From Enterovibrio coralii (GTDB taxonomy: Bacteria; Pseudomonadota; Gammaproteobacteria; Enterobacterales; Vibrionaceae), in NCBI RefSeq assembly GCF_001559595.1, contig NZ_LNTY01000043.1:1-64000 (forward strand): a stretch of DNA of 64,000 bases, written 5' to 3'. The notes beneath the pieces are model-generated. The model was given only the letters and a program-made list of their open reading frames with translations, was not told where the DNA came from and did not search any database. The position numbers were made by a program, and so were the translations under genes. Shown here in pieces: positions 16,156-24,183 of the stretch (position 1 is its first letter; each line of letters begins with the position of its first letter).

Positions 16156-17138
16156 TTAGCGAAGGAAGCCAAGCTCTTTCATCAGGCCGCCTACTTCTTG
16201 CTCCTGACCTTCCAAGAAGGTGACAAACTCAGCGCGAGGCTTGAAGATTTCAGTCCAACCATTGCGGTCACGCACTTCTACCCACTCATCAGTGCCGTAC
16301 ATTTTTTCCAGTACTGCTGCATACTCGTCAGCTTGTGCATCCGTCAGACCCGGCGCACCGAAGAAACCACGCCAGTTGGTGAACTCAGCGTCATAACCCA
16401 GCTCTTTCAGCGTTGGTACATCTGCTGCCGCCGGTGAACGCTCTGGTCCAGTCATGGCTAGAATGCGTACTTCACCCGCGTTTTTCAGAGCAAGCGCTTC
16501 TGAGAAGCCAGTTGAAAGCACTTGTGTCTCACCAGATAGCATGCCTGCCATCGCTTTACCGCCTGCGTCGTAAGCCACGTATTTAACGCGCTTTGGATCG
16601 CCGCCAGCCGCTTTGAATGCCATTGCTGCTACCAAGTGGTCCATACCGCCACGTGATGAGCACCCGCTACGGAAACGGAGCGAGGGTTTTGTTTGTAGTC
16701 ATTGACCAGTTGCTCAAACGATTGGTATTTCGAGCTGGTTGGAACCACGAACGCTGCATAATCGCCAATTGTCGCTGCAATAGGGGTTAAGTCACGAAAT
16801 GACTGCGGAAAAACTTTAGAAAGCGAACGAATAACAATTGGCGTTGAATTCACCATCAAGGTGTTGTCTGCTTGGTCAGAGGTTTCAATCAGGTGAGCAA
16901 TTGCTTTACCGCCACCACCGCCAGACATGTTTTCGTAAGAAACGGTTTCAACCAAACCAGACTTTGATAACGCTTCACCGGTACCACGAGCGGTACCATC
17001 CCAGCCGCCACCAGCACCGCCAGGAATAAGAAAGTGCACTTCTTCTACCGCCGCATTTGCAACGCCCGCACCCAGCACTGACGACAATGCCAATGCTGCT
17101 ACCAGAGAGCGTTTCTTCGCGAAAAGAGCTGAAATCAT
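16156..17138 (-). pseudogene. tctC: Tripartite tricarboxylate transporter substrate-binding protein TctC (frameshifted)
   Basis: A periplasmic Bug-family binding protein, about 327 aa after repair. Residues 1-29 are a Sec signal (ending GVANAAVEE). The mature protein opens with HFLIPGGAGGGWDGTARG, the carboxylate-binding loop of TctC proteins, and later has YDAGGKAMAGMLSGETQVLSTG. The frame breaks near 16660: one additional C on the plus strand changes VAGAHHVAVW into VAGGSSRGGMDHLVAAMAF, the normal TctC sequence. The start is ATG 17138 with GAGGA upstream. It is the first gene of the tctCBA-transferase-lyase operon. Confidence 0.88.
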
Positions 17139-17243
17139 AGGGTTTTCCTCGTGTCGTTCCGTCCAATGGACGAGATGTATTTATTGTTTACCTACCCTTT
17201 CAAAACTATTTGCAGCTCTAAGCAATGGAAAGATTGTGCGTTT

Positions 17244-17271
17244 AATGTTTTTTTAAACTTTAAAAAACATT
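17244..17271. promoter_or_regulatory. AT-rich 28-bp palindrome between tctC and citA-like genes
   Basis: The left arm AATG-T7-AAA and right arm TTT-A6-CATT are separated by one base, forming a nearly perfect inverted repeat (one base missing in one arm). It lies about 105 bp before the tctC start and 115 bp before the kinase start. CitB/DpiA regulators bind A/T-rich sites, so this is a good candidate operator controlling both directions. Confidence 0.55.
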
Positions 17272-17385
17272 TTGCTCATAAAGTTCACGCACGTGACGGA
17301 CAGCAAAGTTTCGTCCTTTCAGTGAGATACATAATTTGTGAATGTGACTCCCAAACAAGATGTAAAGGACGTGTAAACCTATACT

Positions 17386-18995
17386 ATGGCTATGTTGTCG
17401 CTCCGCTCATTCAAACTAAAAACCCGCATGATGCTGATTCTCGGCATGATGGCGCTGCTGCAAACCGGGTTAATTGGTTTCTTCACCCTTGCCTATCTCA
17501 GCCATTCTCTTGATGAGCAGATTGGTCAACGCGCGCTGCACGTAGCAAAAACCATTTCGTCCATGCCTCAAGTTGTTGAAGCGGTTGAAAGCCGAGATAG
17601 CGAACTGCTGCAGCCACTCACCCTCGACCTAGCGTCTATCAATGATGCGAGATTCGTTGTGATTGGCGACCGAAATGGCATTCGTCTCGCGCATCCTTCT
17701 TGGGAACGCGTGGGAAAGCCCATGTATGACGATGACGGTGACTACAACGAGCCTGCACTGCTTTATGGGAAACCTTACATACAAAAGGCGATTGGTAGCT
17801 TAGGCGCGTCGGTCCGCGGCAAGGCCCCGATCTTCGATCAAAACAGCGAGCAAGTCGTCGGCATTGTCAGTGTGGGATTTATGCTTTCTTCAGTAGAAGG
17901 CATTATCGAACGCTACAAAGCCACGCTTTATGTCGTCATCCTGCTTAGTTTTGCGCTGAGTATTTTCACAGGGCTATGGTTTGCCAATCACTTTAAAAAA
18001 GCCATCTTCGGCCTTGAACCAGAACAGATTGGGCGGTTATTCCAAGAGCGAAACGCAACGTTGGAATCTGTGCGTGAAGGTATTATCGCGGTCAACAGCG
18101 AAGGAAAAATCACGACATTTAACCGCGCTGCCGTCGAAACGTTAGGCCTAGATGCCAACACCCAGTTGACTGGAAAACCAATCGAAGAAGTCTTGCCCGA
18201 CAGCCGATTAATGGATGTATTGAGATCCGGTAAACCGCAATTTGACCGCGAAATTTGGCTTCAAGATAGAAACCTCATCGTGAACCGCCTTCCTTACTAC
18301 AAGACAATGAAATTACGGGGGTTGTATCGAGCTTTCGCCGTAAAGACGAACTGGATTCAGTCAGCAAGCAGCTTACCCAAATCCAACAGTATGCCGACAC
18401 GTTAAGAAGCCAGTCCCATGAGTACTCGAACAAACTTCATACCATCGCAGGTTTGATTGAAATCGGTGCAACCGAGGAAGCCCTGACGCTAATCGGCCAA
18501 GAGACGCAAAGCCATCAAGCCTTGATACAGCTGCTGGTAGAAGCCGTGCCAGACCCTATTCTCGCTGGCTGTCTTCTTGGTAAATACAATCGCGCAAAAG
18601 AGCTAGGCCTTCGCTTAGAAATTGACACAGAAAGCAGTATGAAAGCCATTCCTGAGCACATTCAGCGTGAAGAGCTGGTGAGCATTATCGGCAATTTGAT
18701 CGATAACGCATTGGAAGCCACGCTTAAAAACCAAAAACAGGAAGTACGCTTGTCGATGACAGATTTGGGTAACGACTTAATTTTCGAGATTGAAGACGAA
18801 GGCGTTGGCATCCCTGAATCAGAACAAGACAACATCTTCCGCAAAGGCGTGACCAGCAAAGAAGGTGAAGGTCATGGCTATGGCCTGCATCTGGTTCAAA
18901 AACTGCTGCAAAAGCTGGGAGGCACTATTTTGCTTGAGCCCGGTGAGGAATGCGGCAGTCGTTTTACGGTTTATATCCCCAAAGGGGCGGAATGA
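17386..18995 (+). pseudogene. CitA/DcuS-family sensor histidine kinase (frameshifted)
   Basis: A membrane sensor kinase, about 536 aa after repair. A first membrane helix (~residues 14-35) leads into a periplasmic PAS/Cache-like domain with RFVVIGDRNGIRLAHPSWERVGKPM, the CitA/DcuS ligand fold. After a second helix (~178-197) come a cytoplasmic PAS domain and then the phospho-acceptor helix SHEYSNKLHTIAGLIEIG, diagnostic of the CitA/DcuS family. The ATPase has NLIDNALEATLK and GHGYGLHLVQKL. The frame breaks at 18301-18302: one additional A gives YYKDNEITGVVSSFRRKDEL and joins the parts. The kinase lies divergent from tctC and just before its regulator. It likely senses the acid carried by TctABC. 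Confidence 0.85.
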
Positions 18996-18996
18996 T

Positions 18997-19089
18997 ATGC
19001 ACGAGCATGCTCGAATCCACAGCCCCTATGTTGGGTTGGTATATACCAAACAACCTGAAGATGCTCGTATTCATATTGGTTGGGTATAA
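18997..19089 (+). repeat. Palindromic intergenic repeat between kinase and regulator genes
   Basis: This 93-bp gap contains a perfect 14-bp palindrome TTGGTATATACCAA (19036-19049). It also holds two imperfect copies of an ATGCTCG...TTGGGT(T)GGTATA unit and a TATACC...GGTTGGGTATA inverted pair. It can be read as a 30-codon open frame starting at ATG 18997, but the codons follow the repeat structure, so I do not call a gene. It resembles small dispersed palindromic elements seen in vibrio intergenic regions. A related TATACCCAATCAACTT lies near 54074. Confidence 0.5.
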
Positions 19090-19122
19090 ACTCTAATGAG
19101 TAGAAAGGAAGCAGTATTACCT

Positions 19123-19830
19123 ATGACTCAAAATATTCGCGTCGTTATCGCTGAAGATGACATTCAAATCGCCGAAATTCAAAAACGCTTTCTGGAGAAA
19201 ATAGATGGCGTCGAACTTGTCGGCATTGCCCATTCGCTCGAAGATGCAGAAGACCTTGTCGATGTGTTCAAACCTGAGCTGCTGCTCTTGGACAATCATT
19301 TCCCTAACGGCACCGGACTCGACTTGTTAAGAAAGCTTCGGGCTGAAAACAGCGCGACTGACGTCATTTTGATCACCGCCGCCAAAGAAGTAGATACGCT
19401 GCGTGAAGCACTGCGTGGTGGTGTGTTCTATTACATCCTCAAACCTTTGGTCTTTGAGAGACTGCAAGAAGTCATCGGGCAATACCGTACACATTTGGAC
19501 AAACTGAAAGCGATGGAATCACTGGCACAAACCGATGTAGATACCCTTTTGCCGCAACGATCGATTCAAACACCCACCAGCGAAACATTGCAGCAAGGTG
19601 TGCGGTTACCCAAGGGTATTGATGTCATTACGCTGGATAAAATACGCGGTGTGTTTTCAGATTCGGATGACCCACTAAACGCAGAGGAAGTGGGCACACT
19701 TATCGGAGCTAGCCGCACCACGGCTAGGCGTTACCTTGAGTATTTGGTCAGCACGCATGAGCTGCAAGCACACGTAAATTACGGTAGTGTTGGCAGACCA
19801 GAACGACGTTATATAGCAGCGACGGCCTAA
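19123..19830 (+). CDS. CitB/DcuR-family response regulator
   Basis: A 235-aa two-component regulator. The receiver domain has VVIAEDD (acidic pocket), LLLLDNHFPNGTG (phospho-acceptor Asp), LITAAK (Thr/Ala switch) and LKPL (conserved Lys). The C-terminal domain is the CitB-type helix-turn-helix, with EEVGTLIGASRTTARRYLEYLV and VNYGSVGRPERRYI. The ATG at 19123 is preferred because GGAA lies upstream and family members start at this point; an ATG 27 bp earlier has no ribosome-binding site. It pairs with the adjacent CitA-like kinase and probably activates the divergent tct operon. Confidence 0.9.
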   Translation: MTQNIRVVIAEDDIQIAEIQKRFLEKIDGVELVGIAHSLEDAEDLVDVFKPELLLLDNHFPNGTGLDLLRKLRAENSATDVILITAAKEVDTLREALRGGVFYYILKPLVFERLQEVIGQYRTHLDKLKAMESLAQTDVDTLLPQRSIQTPTSETLQQGVRLPKGIDVITLDKIRGVFSDSDDPLNAEEVGTLIGASRTTARRYLEYLVSTHELQAHVNYGSVGRPERRYIAATA

Positions 19831-19952
19831 TGTGTTTTCATCAAAGTATTCTTTCAAACCATTTGGTTTGTTTACTTCCTTTTAATCGCATTCAGTTATA
19901 GTGCATTACATTCGGATTTTGGCAGTCAGTTGTCACGGAGAGACAAAGAACA

Positions 19953-20846
19953 ATGAGCAACCCACTTTCAGTGACAGTGTCACTCCCCAATGGTTTTCAG
20001 TCTGAGTATTTCTTTGGTTTCCATCGAAGGGATAAGTGCTCTTTAGCAGAACGCGTTGAAGGCAACGCCATCGAAAAGGGACTGGTGATCGATGGACAGC
20101 CTTCTCTCCTCTCACTCACACTTACCGATTCCCACGCTACTGCGACGTTACATTCAGACGGTCAACTGACTTCGTTTTACGATGAGAGCCTTAAGACGTT
20201 AGTGACTGGCATGCTAGGGCTCAGTCAGGCAACAGATAGTTTTGAAGCGGAATACATGGTTCATCCCGATATTTCGCGATTGCTCAAACACAGCGCAGGC
20301 CTAAGAATCCCTCAAACGACTTCCCCGTTTGAAGCCATTGTGTGGGCCATCACCGGACAGCTCATCAGTGTCGAAGCGGCAGTTTCAATACGACGCAGGC
20401 TGATACAAGCTGCGGGTATTCAGCACAGCTCTGGATTATGGTGCCAACCTAGTCCCCAACGGCTCGCGGCTTTACCTATCAGTGAATATCGCGCGTGTGG
20501 TTTCTCAAATGCCAAAGCACAGACCATTCAACGTGTATCAGAGATGATTACCTTGGGTGACCTCAGCTTATCTATTGATGATGACCCTCAAGATGTAGAA
20601 AAGACCTTGCTTGCCATCAAAGGCGTTGGCCCATGGACAGTCAGTTACACCCTTCTGCGTGGCTTTGGTTGGTTAGATGGTTCACTTCAAGGAGATGTCG
20701 CTGTTAGAAAAAGTCTGCAACGCCTCCTTGGCAGTGAAGAGCCCCTCTCGCAGAAGGAAACCCAACAATGGCTTGCACAATTCGCGCCTTGGCGAGCGTT
20801 GGTAGCCGCTCATCTGTGGGCGATGGAAAGCGACAAGGCATACTAA
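19953..20846 (+). CDS. alkA: DNA-3-methyladenine glycosylase II (AlkA-like)
   Basis: A 297-aa DNA repair glycosylase. The N-terminal AlkA-type domain (to ~residue 105) is followed by the helical HhH-GPD core: PFEAIVWAITGQLISVEAA, then the helix-hairpin-helix LLAIKGVGPWTVSYTLLRG and the catalytic Asp region LQGDVAVRKSLQRLL. It flips out and excises alkylated bases, mainly 3-methyladenine and related lesions, starting base-excision repair. It has no ada partner here. The start is ATG 19953 with CACGGAGAGACAAAGAACA upstream (GGAG). Confidence 0.88.
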   Translation: MSNPLSVTVSLPNGFQSEYFFGFHRRDKCSLAERVEGNAIEKGLVIDGQPSLLSLTLTDSHATATLHSDGQLTSFYDESLKTLVTGMLGLSQATDSFEAEYMVHPDISRLLKHSAGLRIPQTTSPFEAIVWAITGQLISVEAAVSIRRRLIQAAGIQHSSGLWCQPSPQRLAALPISEYRACGFSNAKAQTIQRVSEMITLGDLSLSIDDDPQDVEKTLLAIKGVGPWTVSYTLLRGFGWLDGSLQGDVAVRKSLQRLLGSEEPLSQKETQQWLAQFAPWRALVAAHLWAMESDKAY

Positions 20847-20869
20847 CCACTCGTGATTCTACTTGTTTT

Positions 20870-20893
20870 AGGAGAGTGCATTGACGCTCTCCT
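20870..20893 (+). terminator. Hairpin after alkA
   Basis: AGGAGAG / CTCTCCT stem with a ten-base loop. The following TATTGCATATT is only moderately T-rich, so termination is possible but weak. Confidence 0.4.
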
Positions 20894-21073
20894 ATTGCAT
20901 ATTGCTCAAAACATTAACAATTCGCTGACTAATTCAACACTCAAACCCTAATTCAAGAGAAGGTTGAAGTAACCAACCCATCAATGGGTTATCCTCCCTG
21001 CCCTTTAATAAAACTGATAACCCCGCGTATCACCTAGGCTCTGTTTACGTTCGGCGTTTGTGCTGAAGATTGT

Positions 21074-22138
21074 TTGTTGGCAAGAGAGCTGCGCGCGGGG
21101 CTGCGCGATTTGTTACATCATATGCATTATAAAAACATGTTGGGATACCGTTATCCCAAAGGTCCATTCGCCATGTTCAGCGTTTACAGCTTTACTGGTG
21201 CTGCGGTTGTTACTTCAACCGTGTTTTCGCTTCTGCTTTTTCTTTCAATTGATGACAGCCCGTTAATGAAGTTCCTGTTCGGAACACTGGCGGTGATCTT
21301 CGAAGCCGGTAAGTTCTATGCATGGTATGAATACGGGGAGCGTCGTGCTCACCGCAACTATACTGGCGCGGTAACCGCACTGGTTTTCTACCTCGTGCTT
21401 GCGGCCATTTCGATTGGCGGCAGTGTCGGCGGCATCAACAGTGCCACCAATAAAGCGCAAGGTGTGATTGCAATTCAAGAAGCCAAAGTTGAAGCCTATG
21501 ATCGTCAGATCGAAGCGATTGAGAAACAAATCGCACTCAACAATCTGGCGGCACAGAAATACATTGAGATGGAGCGCATTGCCACAGGCATGAGCCGCAT
21601 CCAAGCTGAAAACAATAAGCTTCGTGAAGAGCAAATTCGCCTTGCTGAAGAACGCGATTCATTGCCACCTGTCACCCAAGGTTCTGCCATTGGCTTGATT
21701 GATGGTATTGCAGACGCGTTTGATGTGTCGCAAAAGACCGCACAATTTGGTCTGGTGGTATTTCTTTCCATCCTGTTGGATTTGTTTGCAGCCTTTTTCG
21801 TTGGCGTGATTGGTGAAGAGCTGAGATTCCGCCGTTTTTATCAACACCACACTGAAATCGACATCACGCCTCAGGAAGTGACAAAGCCAGTTGGTTATTT
21901 GGAGCATAAACCTGATCTACAGGTTGAAACCGAGGTCGTTGAGGAAGAAAGCGAACCATTGACCATGGCAGAGCGTGTTGAAAGTGCGGTTAAGAAAGGC
22001 ATCATCACCTGTTCGAAGAAAGCGGTGGCTAAACACTTCCTGCTTTCGTCTGATGATGTAGACACCTTGTTTGAAGAAATGATGGAAAAAGGCTTGCTCG
22101 CTAAAAAAGCTAACCATCACTATTACTTAACAAGCTGA
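21074..22138 (+). CDS. Membrane protein with coiled coil and C-terminal winged-helix-like domain
   Basis: Up to 354 aa; the start is uncertain. TTG 21074 gives the longest form, while ATG 21122 or 21173 are alternatives without clear ribosome-binding sites. Three N-terminal hydrophobic helices (~38-60, 65-85, 100-122 in the long form) precede a coiled coil (~130-195, EAKVEAYDRQIEAIEKQIAL...). A fourth helix (LVVFLSILLDLFAAFFVGVIG) leads to a cytoplasmic tail. The last ~65 residues (MAERVESAVKKGIITCSKKAVAKHF, then VDTLFEEMMEKGLLAKKANHHYYL) look like a winged helix with a wing ending in YYL. That would place a possible DNA- or protein-binding module on a membrane protein. No named family recognised. 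It stands alone between alkA and a convergent lipoprotein gene. Confidence 0.65.
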   Translation: MLARELRAGLRDLLHHMHYKNMLGYRYPKGPFAMFSVYSFTGAAVVTSTVFSLLLFLSIDDSPLMKFLFGTLAVIFEAGKFYAWYEYGERRAHRNYTGAVTALVFYLVLAAISIGGSVGGINSATNKAQGVIAIQEAKVEAYDRQIEAIEKQIALNNLAAQKYIEMERIATGMSRIQAENNKLREEQIRLAEERDSLPPVTQGSAIGLIDGIADAFDVSQKTAQFGLVVFLSILLDLFAAFFVGVIGEELRFRRFYQHHTEIDITPQEVTKPVGYLEHKPDLQVETEVVEEESEPLTMAERVESAVKKGIITCSKKAVAKHFLLSSDDVDTLFEEMMEKGLLAKKANHHYYLTS

Positions 22139-22176
22139 TGTACTTGACGAACTGACGCTTTAGCAATCAAGGTTAG

Positions 22177-22209
22177 AAAAAGAAAGCACCTAAACGGTGC
22201 TTTCTTTTT
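22177..22209. terminator. Bidirectional terminator
   Basis: A 13-bp stem AAAAGAAAGCACC / GGTGCTTTCTTTT with a five-base loop between two convergent genes. Confidence 0.9.
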
Positions 22210-22231
22210 ATCTATTACTTGGATGCATGGT

Positions 22232-23473
22232 TTAGATGCCTGGTTCGTCTTCTATCGACAAATAAGCGGGTTGCTTTGCCCCACTTGGCGATTGTTTTAG
22301 ATCGTAAACCATCATGCGCAGTTCATTGATCATACCTTCGTATTTGATGTTTTGCCTTTCTAGCTTGGTCACTTCCGCCGTCAGCTCATCTTTTTCAGTG
22401 TCACTGAACGAGAGATCAGAGTTCACTGCGTCCAGCCTCGCTATCAAAGCTTCCAGCCTAGGATCAACGTCCGGCACATCACTCAAATTGCCAACGCGAA
22501 GCACCAACTCTTCCGTTTGTTTCTGCATGGGCTTGCTGCGAAGGTCAATGTCCCCCATCGCCTGAGCAATGCTGTGGAGACGATTTTCCAATTCAAGGAT
22601 CAGCGGTTCGTATTTACCGTCGTCAATGCTTCTAAAGCGTTTCACTTCTTGCCCGATATGCTTGAGATGACTAATTTCAAACGTCACGTCATCGACGGCG
22701 TTGTTGATGGCTGCCGTGTCCCTCGGGTTCAGCCTGACAATAGCTTCTGCTTGTTCCAACGTAGCACTCGCTTTGGTGAAGCTGATGGGTGCCACTGATT
22801 TAAAGCCTTCCCGCTTGAGGAGGGCCAACTCTTTGGAAAGCGGTACGAAATTGACTTGCATGGCGATGTCGCTCTCTAACGTTTTCGCTTTCGTTAAAAA
22901 CTCAGCTTGTTTTACCTGAGCATCTTCGATGTCGTTTTCAGCCACATAGCCATACAGGCGTTTGTAATCTCGATGAATGCTTTTGTATTTGTTAGGGAAA
23001 ACGGATTGTGCATCGATAGAATCAAGGTATGCCATTTGTGCAATCGCTTCGGCCAGCAAACCATCGGCGGTTTGTTTTAGCGTTAAAAGGTCAGCATGTT
23101 GTTGCTGCACCTTAGCTAGACGTTTTTCGAAAACCTCACCATACGTACCCGAAGAAAACGACGAGTAATCTTCTGTCACTTTCGCTGGATTCGACGCGAA
23201 GTCTTCGTAAACATCGACGGCATCGTCCCAATCATCAAACATGTCCTCAACAGCATCTGCATCATAGAGCTGCAGTGATTTACTCTCTTCCATTTTCGCC
23301 AACCACTCGTTGTAATCTGCTTTCGCTTTGTCATACAACGCCATCGTGTTTTGGTTTTGTGTGGAAACGGCATTGGTCTTTGAAGCTACTTGTCGCGGCT
23401 CGGACGTAGACTGGCAAGCTGTAAGTAGTGACGCCATCGTCATAAAGACAATGGTGCTTTTAAATCTATGCAT
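22232..23473 (-). CDS. Lipoprotein with long coiled-coil mature region
   Basis: A 413-aa lipoprotein with signal MHRFKSTIVFMTMASLLTAC and lipobox LTAC; the residue after Cys is Gln, which favours outer-membrane sorting. The mature part is almost entirely charged helix (for example KADYNEWLAKMEESKSLQLYD and the C-terminal KLERQNIKYEGMINELRMMV). It resembles vibrio lipoproteins annotated only as hypothetical. No enzymatic motif is visible. It is monocistronic, with a ~700-bp A/T-rich gap upstream shared with the divergent symporter gene. Confidence 0.7.
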   Translation of the reverse strand: MHRFKSTIVFMTMASLLTACQSTSEPRQVASKTNAVSTQNQNTMALYDKAKADYNEWLAKMEESKSLQLYDADAVEDMFDDWDDAVDVYEDFASNPAKVTEDYSSFSSGTYGEVFEKRLAKVQQQHADLLTLKQTADGLLAEAIAQMAYLDSIDAQSVFPNKYKSIHRDYKRLYGYVAENDIEDAQVKQAEFLTKAKTLESDIAMQVNFVPLSKELALLKREGFKSVAPISFTKASATLEQAEAIVRLNPRDTAAINNAVDDVTFEISHLKHIGQEVKRFRSIDDGKYEPLILELENRLHSIAQAMGDIDLRSKPMQKQTEELVLRVGNLSDVPDVDPRLEALIARLDAVNSDLSFSDTEKDELTAEVTKLERQNIKYEGMINELRMMVYDLKQSPSGAKQPAYLSIEDEPGI

Positions 23474-24183
23474 GTTAACCCCTCAGCGCACTTTCATTGA
23501 GCATTCAAACGATTGTTTTATAAGTATTAAGTGGAGCAGTTACGCGAATAACCACCTCATCGGCCACCTAGCTTTTTCGTCGGATAAAGATCAATTTAGT
23601 CCATCATCGGGAGGAGAATTTAGGAACTTGGAGTGATTCTGATCCCAGTTTTTTGAACAAGGTTTACAGTCTTACATTCGCTAACATCGACCAGATTATC
23701 CATCACCGATTTCTCCGTGATCTCGTCGAAGGTTTTAAAAAGATTATTTTGGGTCGTATAACGAGTAAGACAGTCCTCACTCTTTCATAAAACAAAAGTG
23801 TTTATATTTACAGACACAAAGAATGAATAGTCAGACTTATAAATAGAAATACCAAAACATCGCATTTACATAATTAAAACAAATAAGAAGTAATTTCTTT
23901 TTTCTGTGCACATTTTAAGCATTAAATAAGATTACTTATAACTTAGAACTTTTAGATATATAAATTACATTCTATATGCTCATTTAAATCTATTAATATC
24001 CACGCATTCAGTGCTGCCTTGCTTTCATGGCTTTATCCATGGGCCTTTTGGTGTGCGTGAATAGCTATAGATATTTTTGTTAACAGCGTGTTTCCGTATA
24101 ACAAATCGAATTCTAATGTTTGTTTCACCCTACATCATTAATTGCCCAATTAAAGGCATGCTAATTCAATAAGGAATAAAATA
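23474..24183. other. 710-bp non-coding, A/T-rich divergent intergenic region
   Basis: No credible gene is present on either strand. From about 23740 to 24000 the sequence is visibly far more A/T-rich than its surroundings, with long A and T tracts, as expected for an H-NS-type silencing region. Toward the symporter there is a small hairpin (CATGG/CCATG near 24028-24045) and a TGTTAACA palindrome near 24079. The ribosome-binding site AAGGAA sits directly before 24184. Both flanking genes fire outward from this region, so it should hold two promoters; I cannot place them with confidence. Confidence 0.5.
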
